NCBI RefSeq assembly: GCF_002964665.1
Contig: NZ_PQBZ01000007.1
Coordinates: forward strand, 62,001 to 126,000
Source: Pseudoalteromonas sp. T1lg23B
GTDB taxonomy: Bacteria; Pseudomonadota; Gammaproteobacteria; Enterobacterales; Alteromonadaceae
Direction of reading: 5' to 3'
Length of the DNA: 64,000 nt
Of the stretch, positions 8,098 to 17,113 are shown piece by piece. The notes beneath the pieces are model-generated. The model saw nothing but the letters and a program-made list of their open reading frames with translations. It did not search any database and was not told the origin of the DNA. Every line of letters begins with the position of its first letter. The stretch's first letter is position 1. The position numbers and the translations under genes were made by a program.

Positions 8098-10770
8098 TTG
8101 AAAGTTAGTAATAATGATAATCGCAACTACCACCGGCTTACACTCGACAATGGTCTACAAGTTTTAGTAGTCAGTGACTTGTCCAGTGACAAGTCTGCCG
8201 CATCGCTTACCGTCAATGCGGGACACTTTGATGATCCTGCGGACCGCCAAGGTATGGCGCACTTTCTTGAACATATGTTATTTTTGGGTACAAAGCAACA
8301 TCCCCAGCCGGGTCATTTTTCTCAGTTTGTTAGTCAGGCTGGAGGACAAAGTAATGCTTGGACTGGTACGGAACACAGCTGCTTCTTTTTTGATTGTGCA
8401 CCGCAACAGTTTTTCAGTGCACTGTCATTATTTGCAGAGTTTTTCATTGATCCCCTGCTCGATGCGTCACAAACTGAGAACGAGCGCAATGCCATAGACG
8501 CTGAATTCAAAATGAAAATAAAGGACGATGGGCGTCGAATTTATCAGGTCCATAAAGAGACCGTGAACCCCAAACACCCCTTTGCCAAATTTTCGGTGGG
8601 TAACAAAACCACGTTGAGTAATCGAGATGTGTGTATAGCTCAGGAAGTGAGGGAGTTTTTCTTAGCTCATTATCAAGCACAATGGATGACGCTCGTAGTT
8701 GCTGGTCCGCACTCGCTGGAGGAGTTATCACATCAAGTAGAGCAATATTTTAGTCCTATTCATGGCTCGCACCAACGCAAGGCCGAAATATGTGAGCCAC
8801 TCTATCGGCCCCAAGATTTAGGATTGTTATTACATATTGCTCCGCGCAAGCATATGCAAAAGCTGATTGTCAGCTTCGCGATGAACGGCATCGATGATTT
8901 ATACAAGCATAAGAGCGTTAGCTTCTTAGCTCATTTGTTAGGCTATGAAGGAGAAGGTTCACTCTACTCCATTCTCAAAGAACAAGGTTGGATCAATGCG
9001 CTATCCGCTGGCGGTGGAATAAGCGGCAGCAACTTTAAAGACTTTAATGTGAGCTTCGCGCTTACTGATGAAGGTATTGACTACTACGAAGATATCGTAG
9101 AAATGCTGTTCGAATATATTGCGCTTATCAAGTCGCAACTCGCTGTACTTCCAAGGCTTTACCAAGATAAGAAAACGCTGCTCGACATTGCGTTCAACAA
9201 TCAAGAACCGAGTCGCTTACTCGAGTGGGCAAGCAGCATAAGCGTTAATATGCATCACTATGAGCCACAGGACTATCTATATGGTGACTATGTGATGCAA
9301 GGATTCAATGAACAGTTACACACCAAACTGTGTGGCTACTTATCGCCTCACAACATGCGTATTGTGTTGATCCATCCCGCCGTTGAAGCCACGTTGAAGG
9401 CGAAGTGGTATCACACCCCCTACGCTGTCGAACAGCTCAATCATGAATGGCTAAATGCGCTGGCAGCAATCGATACACCATTACCTGAAATGCAGCTACC
9501 TAAAGTAAACCCTTACTTACAAGTAGACAACATCTTATACGATGTGACCAATAAGAACCGCACTCCGACGTTACTCAAAGACAAACCAGGCTTTGCATTT
9601 TGGTTCAAACAAGACACCACCTTTCGAGTTACCAAAGGTCACTTTTATATTGAAATCGATTCATTGCTTGGCATCAAAAGCGATAAACATATGGCACTGA
9701 CGCGCCTTTTTGCCGACTTATTAATGGATAGCATGGCCGAGCAGTACTACCCTGCTGAACTAGCGGGCCTAAATTACCATATCAACTCCCACCAAGGTGG
9801 ACTCACTCTGCATACTGCTGGACTATCTGGAAATCAAATTACCCTCGCATTGCAACTGCTTGAACATATGTTGCATGCAGTGATCAGTGCCACCCGCTTC
9901 GCTGAATATAAAAAGCAACTGATTCGACATTGGAAAAATCATAACCATAATAAACCCGTCAGTGAATTATTCAGTATTCTCGGGGCAAAGCTCATGCCAT
10001 GGAACCCTGAACCTATGGCTTTGGCTAGGGCGTTGAAAACCATTAGTTTCAATGAGTTTTGTCAATTCAGGAATCAATTTTTTGATTCCGTACATATCAA
10101 GGCATTTTTACACGGTAACTGGCAAGAAACTCACGCTCTAGAGATGCAGAAAAAGCTTAGGCGTTTGTTTGAGAAAAGTGAGATCTTAGAGGACTTGAAG
10201 CGACCTTTGCTGGTGCTTGACAGCTATCAGCAACAGCATATCGAGAAAAGTGGCAGTGAACACGCTATGGTCTTTTATATACAAGCCCTAAGTGAAGACG
10301 TGTTTGAGAAAGTCGCGTTGATGATGCTCAACCAACTCATTAGTCAACAGTATTTTGAAACACTAAGAACACATCAACAACTTGGCTATTTAGTTGGAGC
10401 AGGTTATGCACCTTTTAACACTCGAGCTGGTATCGCGTTTTATATTCAATCACCGCAATATGACTCCAAACAGTTACTTGCAAGACATGAACAGTTTGTG
10501 GCTGAGTTTATTGAACATTTGGAAGCGCTGAGTGATGTAACATGGCAAGAAGCCATTGGCGCATTACGTTTACAAGTCGCAGAGAAAGACAAGAACTTAA
10601 GACTTCGTGCCCAACGCTTTTGGATAGCCATTACCAATGATGACCACGAATTTAATATGCAAAGACGACTTGTGGCGCAAATTGACTCCCTCGATAAAGA
10701 CGCGCTTATTGCATACATTAAAACGATATTTTCACCAACCCATCCAAAAGTAGCGCTCCTTTGTAACTAA
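8098..10770 (+). CDS. M16 family (insulinase/pitrilysin-like) zinc metallopeptidase
   Basis: Large zinc peptidase of the pitrilysin/insulinase type. The inverted zinc motif HFLEH gives H55, E58 and H59, and the third zinc ligand is E136. The 77-residue spacing from H59 to E136 equals that in E. coli pitrilysin (H92 to E169). The 890-aa length matches single-chain M16A enzymes (about 960 aa), with four repeated domains, the C-terminal ones inactive. Unlike E. coli protease III, no signal peptide is seen after the TTG start at 8098, so the enzyme may be cytoplasmic. An upstream ATG at 8079 is out of frame. The GGDEF-EAL gene follows closely and may be co-transcribed. Confidence 0.88.
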   Translation: MKVSNNDNRNYHRLTLDNGLQVLVVSDLSSDKSAASLTVNAGHFDDPADRQGMAHFLEHMLFLGTKQHPQPGHFSQFVSQAGGQSNAWTGTEHSCFFFDCAPQQFFSALSLFAEFFIDPLLDASQTENERNAIDAEFKMKIKDDGRRIYQVHKETVNPKHPFAKFSVGNKTTLSNRDVCIAQEVREFFLAHYQAQWMTLVVAGPHSLEELSHQVEQYFSPIHGSHQRKAEICEPLYRPQDLGLLLHIAPRKHMQKLIVSFAMNGIDDLYKHKSVSFLAHLLGYEGEGSLYSILKEQGWINALSAGGGISGSNFKDFNVSFALTDEGIDYYEDIVEMLFEYIALIKSQLAVLPRLYQDKKTLLDIAFNNQEPSRLLEWASSISVNMHHYEPQDYLYGDYVMQGFNEQLHTKLCGYLSPHNMRIVLIHPAVEATLKAKWYHTPYAVEQLNHEWLNALAAIDTPLPEMQLPKVNPYLQVDNILYDVTNKNRTPTLLKDKPGFAFWFKQDTTFRVTKGHFYIEIDSLLGIKSDKHMALTRLFADLLMDSMAEQYYPAELAGLNYHINSHQGGLTLHTAGLSGNQITLALQLLEHMLHAVISATRFAEYKKQLIRHWKNHNHNKPVSELFSILGAKLMPWNPEPMALARALKTISFNEFCQFRNQFFDSVHIKAFLHGNWQETHALEMQKKLRRLFEKSEILEDLKRPLLVLDSYQQQHIEKSGSEHAMVFYIQALSEDVFEKVALMMLNQLISQQYFETLRTHQQLGYLVGAGYAPFNTRAGIAFYIQSPQYDSKQLLARHEQFVAEFIEHLEALSDVTWQEAIGALRLQVAEKDKNLRLRAQRFWIAITNDDHEFNMQRRLVAQIDSLDKDALIAYIKTIFSPTHPKVALLCN

Positions 10771-10854
10771 AAAAGAAACAAATTACGTCATTTCTCTTTG
10801 ACTCCGACTCTTGCATCATTTAGATTAAAGCTCGCAATAAAGAGTTATGCATCT

Positions 10855-13107
10855 ATGATAAGACGAACAATAAAAAAAACATCCATCATGATGCTGTTGT
10901 ACTCCGTACTTAGCGCTCCTCTGCAAGCACTTAACTCCGGTCAACAGCTAGTATTCCTAGAACCAGTCTGGGCCGGGATCTGTCTGACTTTTTTTCTGAT
11001 CATTAGTTATCTACTGGTGACTAATGCTAGGTTAAAAAAGTCTCAAGCAGTATTGCAGCTATCTGAACAACGATTAAAAAGTACTGTAGAAGGAAGCGGT
11101 GATACACTTTGGGATTGGAATATCGCAACGGGTGAAGTTGTACGGATCAACGACAAATATATGTTGCATAAAAGTAAGTCTAATCATTTTATTCCTAACG
11201 CAAAGCGAATTCATCCTCAGGACTTACCACTCGTAGAAAAGCTTCTTAAACAACATTTCTCAGAGAAAAGTGCGTTTTTCGAGGCAAGCTATCGCTTGAA
11301 AGACACTCAGGATCAATATCACTGGGTATTGGACAGAGGCAAAATCATTGAAAAGGATAATAACCTAAATCCGCTTAGAATGACTGGGACCGTAAGAGAT
11401 ATCAGTCACTTAAAGAGTACTGAGGAGCGCCTCAATTTATTTGCCAAATGTGTCGAATCTCTAACAGACGCGATTGCTATTTATGACGATCACTTTCGCT
11501 TGGTAGATTTAAACCCAAGTTACTTAGTGCTATTTGGGGGGAATCGAGCTCAATATGTAGGTAAATCATTTAACCTGCCAGGCTACGATGAACGCTATAT
11601 CAATCAGGTTATTACCAGCCTCAAAGAAACCGAGCACTGGCAAGAAGAGTTACGACTGAGAAATCACAAAGATATTTTGCTGCCGATCGAAGTCACCATC
11701 GATGAAATTAAGAACACTCATGGCCAAGTAACTAACTATGTTGTGGTTTATTCAGACCTAACTGAGCGTAAAAAAGCAGAATCACAACTCCATAATCTAT
11801 CTAACCGAGATCGCACAACAGGCTTGCCCAATCGCAATCTGTTTTTTACCAATCTAAAGAAGTTAGCACAGCAAGATACTCATCATGCCCTACTTGTGTT
11901 CGATTTGGACAACTTTAAAAAGATCAACGACTCGCTGGGCCATCAACTAGGCGATAGCCTCCTTGCCAAGCTAGCAATGCGGTTGAATAAGCTCGCTCGA
12001 CAAAAAGATACCTTTTATCGACTTGGCGGGGACGAGTTTGCATTAGTCATGACAGGCACCAATGACATTCACACCATCACTCGAACAGCTAAGCTGTTTC
12101 TCGCAGCCATTGCCACACCGTTTAAAATGGCAAACCATGAGCTGGTGATCACCTCATCTGTCGGTATTGTGCTGTTTCCAGAGGACGGGGCAACACCTGA
12201 AATTCTGCTTAAAAACGCCGATACAGCCATGTATCATGCCAAGCAAAGAGGTAATCACTATTTGTTCTTCAACGATTCGATGAATGAACAGGCAGTAAAA
12301 AGGCTGCAAATAGAGAACCTGATGAGATTTGGCCTTAAAGAAGACCATTTCGTTGTTTACTATCAACCGAAAATGGACATTAAAACGGGACGCCTTGTTG
12401 GTATGGAAGCTTTGGTTCGCTTCATCACGCCGAAAAAAGGTATCATCAGCCCTGGCATATTTATTCCGATCGCTGAAGAAACAGGGCAGATCATCGATAT
12501 CGGTGAGGTGGTATTGGATAAAGCCTGTAAGGATGTGAAACGCTGGATTGATCAAGGTTTATTTGACGGTCGCGTTGCCGTGAATTTATCTGCAAAGCAA
12601 TTCAGTTTGCCTGATTTGACAACCAGAATTGACGTCATCTTACAAAAAAACCAGCTTCCTTCTTATTTTCTCGAACTAGAAATTACTGAAGGCACTATTA
12701 TGGATGATCCACAAGAAGCGATTGCTATCATGCGTTCTCTCAGTGCACGCGGCATACACCTAGCAATTGATGACTTTGGTACGGGCTACTCGTCGTTGGC
12801 TTATCTGAAGCAGTTTCCGCTGAACACGTTAAAAGTTGATAAAGCGTTTGTAGACGATATGTCCTCTGAGCGAGGACGTAACATGGTAGATTCTATCGTC
12901 ACCATCGCTCACAACCTTGACCTACACGTTGTGGCCGAAGGGGTAGAAAAAGAGGAACAACTTAGTGCTTTAGAGCAGCTTAACTGTCAGACTATCCAGG
13001 GTTATTTTTATTCCAAGCCATTATGCGCTGCTGATTTTACAGCTTTTTTAAGAGCTCAGAAACAAAGAGAGAATCAATCACAACCCAAATTGAAGGTCGT
13101 AAATTAG
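10855..13107 (+). CDS. Membrane sensor with two PAS domains, GGDEF and EAL
   Basis: Cyclic-di-GMP turnover protein at the inner membrane. From the ATG at 10855 it is 750 aa: hydrophobic segments at about 8-26 and 38-56, two PAS-like domains (about 75-195 and 200-320), a GGDEF domain with intact RLGGDEF, and an EAL domain with GMEALVRF and DDFGTGYSSL. Both the cyclase signature and the phosphodiesterase residues look complete, so either or both activities are possible. A TTG at 10798 would extend it by 19 residues; AAAGAG ten bases before 10855 favours the ATG. It probably shares a transcript with the peptidase. Confidence 0.88.
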   Translation: MIRRTIKKTSIMMLLYSVLSAPLQALNSGQQLVFLEPVWAGICLTFFLIISYLLVTNARLKKSQAVLQLSEQRLKSTVEGSGDTLWDWNIATGEVVRINDKYMLHKSKSNHFIPNAKRIHPQDLPLVEKLLKQHFSEKSAFFEASYRLKDTQDQYHWVLDRGKIIEKDNNLNPLRMTGTVRDISHLKSTEERLNLFAKCVESLTDAIAIYDDHFRLVDLNPSYLVLFGGNRAQYVGKSFNLPGYDERYINQVITSLKETEHWQEELRLRNHKDILLPIEVTIDEIKNTHGQVTNYVVVYSDLTERKKAESQLHNLSNRDRTTGLPNRNLFFTNLKKLAQQDTHHALLVFDLDNFKKINDSLGHQLGDSLLAKLAMRLNKLARQKDTFYRLGGDEFALVMTGTNDIHTITRTAKLFLAAIATPFKMANHELVITSSVGIVLFPEDGATPEILLKNADTAMYHAKQRGNHYLFFNDSMNEQAVKRLQIENLMRFGLKEDHFVVYYQPKMDIKTGRLVGMEALVRFITPKKGIISPGIFIPIAEETGQIIDIGEVVLDKACKDVKRWIDQGLFDGRVAVNLSAKQFSLPDLTTRIDVILQKNQLPSYFLELEITEGTIMDDPQEAIAIMRSLSARGIHLAIDDFGTGYSSLAYLKQFPLNTLKVDKAFVDDMSSERGRNMVDSIVTIAHNLDLHVVAEGVEKEEQLSALEQLNCQTIQGYFYSKPLCAADFTAFLRAQKQRENQSQPKLKVVN

Positions 13108-13111
13108 TAGA

Positions 13112-13306
13112 TTAAGCACGCCACATACAGCAGCTATGTAATTGATTACGCAGCCATGCACGACGATGATGTACCCTCAATAAGCACCATGCGCAAGGAC
13201 CGCACATTATACCGGCAACGACCCAACGTTTAATAGGCATTCCCTTACGAATTGCTTCTACATAAAGTAATATGGCACCTAAGAACGACAACACAATCCA
13301 CATCAT
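13112..13306 (-). CDS. Small inner-membrane protein, unknown function
   Basis: A 64-aa protein from the ATG at 13306 (a second ATG follows directly). It has a hydrophobic segment (WIVLSFLGAILLYVEA), a short basic loop and a second hydrophobic stretch (VAGIMCGPCAWCLL), then a basic tail with HHRRAW. The layout resembles small membrane proteins found in Alteromonadales, but I cannot give it a function. The frame is open to 13393. That extension covers a promoter-like TTGTAC/TGATAC pair (13347-13373, spacer only 15 bp), so the short form is preferred. It converges on the GGDEF-EAL gene with four bases between the stops. Confidence 0.55.
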   Translation of the reverse strand: MMWIVLSFLGAILLYVEAIRKGMPIKRWVVAGIMCGPCAWCLLRVHHRRAWLRNQLHSCCMWRA

Positions 13307-13393
13307 AAACCAGCTTAACCTACGACTTTTAATAACGGCGCGCAGGGTATCAAAATGCACAGTATTTGTACAATTAAATATTAATTGTTGCAA

Positions 13394-13848
13394 AATATTG
13401 CATTATTTAATTTAATAGCAGCTCAGTTCGATGCAATATTAGCAATAAGAGTGATGTTAATATAGTAGCTAGTTGATTATTAAATAATTTATTTTCTAAT
13501 CATCTAAACTGCATTGAAAATTGAAACTACGAGGTATGGTTTTCATCATTAGCAGCCCGATTTAGCACGTGCTAGAGAGCGTTTTAAACGTATCAACATT
13601 AGCCGAGCAAACTTCGCATTGTTCATAACTTGATTCAGTTAAAACATGCGCAAAAGGCCGAATATTATACGATTTAAACAACTAGTTAAGTTCAAATTGT
13701 TGTTTTTTATATGTAATACTAAATTGGCCTATGTAAACAGAAGCTTTCAAGCCGTTTTATAAACGGGTAATTACAGTATTCTCATAATAGCTGCTAAAAT
13801 TAGACCATGTTGTTTTAAATTATTTAGTTACGTCAAGGACACGATCAT
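13394..13848. other. AT-rich intergenic region of 455 bp with a minus-strand TATAAT and a 25-codon ORF
   Basis: No clear gene. On the minus strand there is a perfect TATAAT at 13664-13669 followed by ATTCGGCC, without a clear -35. Downstream of it a 25-codon reading frame (13626 to 13549) would give a short, very basic peptide (KFARLMLIRLKRSLARAK). It has no obvious ribosome-binding site. The region could hold the promoter of the small membrane gene with a long leader, or an unannotated RNA. On the plus strand CAAGGA lies before the YjbR-like gene. Confidence 0.4.
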
Positions 13849-14250
13849 ATGGATCAAAAAAGCGTACATGACTATTTGCAAAGTAAACCCGCGACGTTTA
13901 TAACTCAGCCGTTTGCTCAAGATGTTGATGTCTACAAAGTGCAACACAAGATGTTTGCGACTTTATCTGAAGGTAAAGAAGGTCAAGTGGATGCCAATGG
14001 TGAGCCTGTCTGGTGGCTTAATTTGAAGTGCGATCCCGATGAGGCTTTGTTACTTCGAGATGAGTTTCCAGCTATCGTTCCTGGTTACCACATGAACAAA
14101 CGTTTATGGAATACGATCATTTTGGACGGCTCAGTGCCCGACGAGAAAATTAAAGAGATGATCGATAATTCTTATAATATCGTTGTCGATAATTTGCCAA
14201 CCGCACAAAAAGAAGAACTAGCAAAAATCGCAGCGTCTTTAAATAAATAA
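13849..14250 (+). CDS. MmcQ/YjbR family DNA-binding-fold protein
   Basis: The 133-aa protein matches the YjbR/MmcQ (CyaY-like fold) family: an N-terminal helix (SVHDYLQSKPATF), the KMFATL strand, WWLNLKCDP, then FPAIVPGYHMNKRLWNTI, and the C-terminal IDNSYNIVVDNLP helix. YjbR proteins have a fold related to DNA-binding proteins but no firm physiological role. It has no signal peptide or membrane segment. An AAGGA lies about ten bases before the ATG. It is monocistronic, bounded by an intergenic gap of 450 bp upstream and a terminator downstream. Confidence 0.85.
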   Translation: MDQKSVHDYLQSKPATFITQPFAQDVDVYKVQHKMFATLSEGKEGQVDANGEPVWWLNLKCDPDEALLLRDEFPAIVPGYHMNKRLWNTIILDGSVPDEKIKEMIDNSYNIVVDNLPTAQKEELAKIAASLNK

Positions 14251-14264
14251 ATAGATTGGATTTG

Positions 14265-14295
14265 GCTCCCCTCGCACATCAGCGAGGGCCATTTC
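14265..14295 (+). terminator. Terminator after the YjbR-like gene
   Basis: CCCTCGC (14269-14275) pairs with GCGAGGG (14282-14288) around an ACATCA loop, followed by ATTTCCCTTT. The T tail is weak and interrupted, so efficiency is uncertain. The pyrimidine-rich stretch after it up to 14330 has no other visible role. Confidence 0.6.
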
Positions 14296-14415
14296 CCTTT
14301 CCCCCTCCCCTTCTATTTCCTTTTCCCTTGCTCTGCTTCTAAATATGCTTGTATGCTGGCTGTGCTGCTCATGTGTTATCTATAATTACATTCATAGTTT
14401 GAAGAAGGATTTATT

Positions 14416-15411
14416 ATGAAGAAGATCGCTGTTTTAACAAGTGGTGGGGATGCACCTGCCATGAATGCTGCAATTAGAGCAATTACATTGAGCTGTAATT
14501 ACCACCAGCTACAGTGTGTCGGCTTTTATCACGGCTACAACGGTTTAATCGATGATCAATATGTAGAAATGGAGCATTTTGACATCAATCCAACCCTACA
14601 ACAAGGTGGCACCATTTTGAAAAGTGCACGCTGCCAAGCCATGCTGACTTCCGAGGGCATCATTCAAGCGTGTAATACCTTAAGAAAGCATGAGATTGAC
14701 GCATTAGTAGTAATTGGTGGTGATGGCTCATTGAGAGGGCTACAAAAAATCAAACAGCACTGGGAAAAACAAGTCATTGGCTTACCGGGTACCATTGATA
14801 ACGACCTCAGCGGCACTGACTACACCATTGGCTTTGCGACTGCTGTCACAACTGCGACCCATGCAATAGATAAAATTCGCGACACCGCCAATGCATTTGA
14901 GCGCATATTCATTGTTGAGGTTATGGGTAGACACAGTGGCCACATCGCTTTTAATGTAGGTATCGCTACCGGTGCCGAAGCCATTATTTCTTTTGAGAAT
15001 TTCTCTGCCGACCAAGCGCAATACAAAGTAACTGAGCTTTTGCGTGCAATTGAAAAACAACAGCGCACCCATGGTAGCTTTCTCATTGTACTCGCTGAAA
15101 ACTTATGGCCTGGCGGTGCTCAAGCACTAAAAGAGAGTCTCACCGAACAAGGAAAAGTAGACAGTGCCATTTGTATCCTGGGCCATATTCAGCGAGGTGG
15201 TAGTCCGGTTCCTGAAGATAGAAACCTAGGAACTGAACTGGGACTGGCAGCTGTTGATGCTATATTAATGGGAAAAGACAATGTGATGATAGGACGTGCC
15301 GCAGGCGAAATCGTTGCCACACCACTTGAGCAAGTTATCAATACGGCTAAGCCAGTAAGCGCTCACTGGGTAAACGCTCACCAGCAACAATTAACTCATT
15401 ACCTAAAATAG
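14416..15411 (+). CDS. pfkA: ATP-dependent 6-phosphofructokinase
   Basis: Phosphorylates fructose 6-phosphate to fructose 1,6-bisphosphate, the committed step of glycolysis. It is 331 aa, slightly longer than E. coli PfkA (320). The ATP-binding TSGGDAPAMNAAIR is at residues 8-21. GGDG at 101-104 has Gly at 104, which marks the ATP-using rather than the pyrophosphate-using type. The catalytic Asp is D128 in GTIDND, and MGRHSGH is present. AGAAGGA precedes the ATG. The last nine bases overlap the 3' end of the convergent nhaD. Confidence 0.95.
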   Translation: MKKIAVLTSGGDAPAMNAAIRAITLSCNYHQLQCVGFYHGYNGLIDDQYVEMEHFDINPTLQQGGTILKSARCQAMLTSEGIIQACNTLRKHEIDALVVIGGDGSLRGLQKIKQHWEKQVIGLPGTIDNDLSGTDYTIGFATAVTTATHAIDKIRDTANAFERIFIVEVMGRHSGHIAFNVGIATGAEAIISFENFSADQAQYKVTELLRAIEKQQRTHGSFLIVLAENLWPGGAQALKESLTEQGKVDSAICILGHIQRGGSPVPEDRNLGTELGLAAVDAILMGKDNVMIGRAAGEIVATPLEQVINTAKPVSAHWVNAHQQQLTHYLK

Positions 15412-16827
15412 CTCAGCGTTAAGCCAGAGGTGCATCAGTACGCTGGCAACATAGCCCAAAGCAATGACAGGCGCCCATTTCAAATGACCAATAAATGTGT
15501 AGTAACCACGCGCCTGTCCCATCAAGGCGACACCTGCTGCAGAACCAATAGATAGCAGACTGCCCCCAACTCCTGCGGTGAGGGTGATCAATAGCCATTG
15601 TCCATGTGACATTTCAGGCTGCATGGACAACACAGCAAACATCACCGGAATATTATCTATCACCGACGACACGATGCCCAAAAATATGTTAGCTGCCGTT
15701 GCACTCCACTGCCCATATAACATCTCAGACAGAAGACCTAAATATCCTAAAAAGCCAAGGCCTCCTACACACATAACAATGCCATAGAAGAATAATAAGG
15801 TATCCCATTCGGCACGCGCCACTTTATTGAAAACATCAAATGGCATCACACTGCCCAACAGATCTATACGTCTTTGATCGCCAGCTTGCAGCGCTTTATT
15901 ACGTCTTTTCTCCAACGTAATACGCAAGTAATAGCCAAATAGTTGTAAATAGCCTAATCCCATCATCATTCCCAGAACTGGTGGCATATGCAACAAGCTG
16001 TGACACAACACCGCAGTGAGAACAGTCAATAAAAACAATGCTAGGATGCGTCTAGCACCGCGCTTCATTTTAGTCGGCTCATAAAGCGCCGAAGGCATTT
16101 TCTTCTCAACAACAAAGCTCATTATAAATGCAGGCACCAAATAGTTGACTAGCGAGGGGACAAATAAAACCATAAACTCATTGAACTGCACCATACCCGC
16201 CTGCCAAACCATCAAAGTCGTAATATCACCAAATGGGCTGAATGCTCCCCCAGCATTTGCAGCCACCACAATATTAATACAGCTGAGATTAATAAATCGT
16301 TTGTCACCTTCAGCCACTTTCATCACCACTGCACACATTAACAGCGCCGTGGTTAAGTTATCGGCAATAGGTGAAATAAAGAATGCTAGAAAACCGCTTA
16401 TCCAAAACAAACTCGTGTAACTAAAGCCTCGTTGGATCATCCAAGCCCGCAACGCGTCAAATACTTTGCGCTCCTCCATAGCATTTATGTACGTCATCGC
16501 AACGAGCAGAAATAACATCAGTTCGGCAAACTCTAGTAAATTATGCCTAAACGCTTCTTCCGTCACATGAGGAATATCGTGAGTAACATAGTAAGCGCTG
16601 ATGAGTATCCAAATTACGCCCGCTGCCACCAATACTGGTTTGGACTTTCTTAAATGAAGCTTTTCTTCAACCATGACCAATGCATAGGCAATCACAAAGA
16701 TCAGGATACAAAGCCCGCCTAAAAACGATGACGTCAGGTCTAGTCGTTCCACGCTTGCCCAAGCGGGGGAAACCATACCGATTAACAGAATGACCAACAA
16801 ACCAAACTTGTAACTCACTGTGCTCAT
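15403..16827 (-). CDS. nhaD: Na+/H+ antiporter, NhaD family
   Basis: Inner-membrane antiporter of the NhaD/ion-transporter superfamily, which expels Na+ or Li+ in exchange for protons and supports growth of marine and alkaliphilic bacteria in salt. The 474-aa protein starts with a signal-like hydrophobic segment ending in AWA. It then has about 12 membrane segments, with conserved polar motifs inside membrane spans such as SPIADNLTTALL, GGAFSPFGDITTLMVW and the later repeat SSVIDNIPVMFA. It overlaps the convergent pfkA by nine bases. The DUF368 gene upstream on the same strand has its own terminator. Confidence 0.9.
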   Translation of the reverse strand: MSTVSYKFGLLVILLIGMVSPAWASVERLDLTSSFLGGLCILIFVIAYALVMVEEKLHLRKSKPVLVAAGVIWILISAYYVTHDIPHVTEEAFRHNLLEFAELMLFLLVAMTYINAMEERKVFDALRAWMIQRGFSYTSLFWISGFLAFFISPIADNLTTALLMCAVVMKVAEGDKRFINLSCINIVVAANAGGAFSPFGDITTLMVWQAGMVQFNEFMVLFVPSLVNYLVPAFIMSFVVEKKMPSALYEPTKMKRGARRILALFLLTVLTAVLCHSLLHMPPVLGMMMGLGYLQLFGYYLRITLEKRRNKALQAGDQRRIDLLGSVMPFDVFNKVARAEWDTLLFFYGIVMCVGGLGFLGYLGLLSEMLYGQWSATAANIFLGIVSSVIDNIPVMFAVLSMQPEMSHGQWLLITLTAGVGGSLLSIGSAAGVALMGQARGYYTFIGHLKWAPVIALGYVASVLMHLWLNAELF

Positions 16828-17075
16828 GGACTTATTTTGCCTTTTTATCTAGTGGACGAAGGTGCAGCAAAGATATTAAAAAACATAGCATATTTGTTGA
16901 GTCATTAATCATTCTTATACAAACGATATACGCCCTAGTCTTTGCATATTATATGTTCGCTTTTTTGGTGAAGATTGAATATTACCCATTGGTATTAAAC
17001 CAAAATCCAAAAGGGGGACGTAGTCGGCTTTTGTACAAATCAAGAAAGGGAGTTTGGTGGTAGAAGAAAATAAAC

Positions 17076-17104
17076 AGCCAACACAGCAAGAGCTCATGTT
17101 GGCT
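17076..17104 (-). terminator. Probable terminator of the DUF368 gene
   Basis: AGCCAACA (17076-17083) and TGTTGGCT (17097-17104) form an 8-bp perfect stem around a 13-base loop, ten bases after the DUF368 stop. On the minus strand it is followed by GTTTATTTTCTT. The loop is large, so this is a moderate call. The rest of the gap to nhaD (16828-17075) holds the nhaD promoter presumably; I see no gene. Confidence 0.55.
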
Positions 17105-17113
17105 GCCCAGAAA

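Noticed and set aside
16915..17097. A 60-codon minus-strand reading frame between nhaD and the DUF368 gene
   Set aside because: It overlaps the terminator-like hairpin at 17076-17104, has no ribosome site and codes for an ordinary-looking random sequence without a domain.
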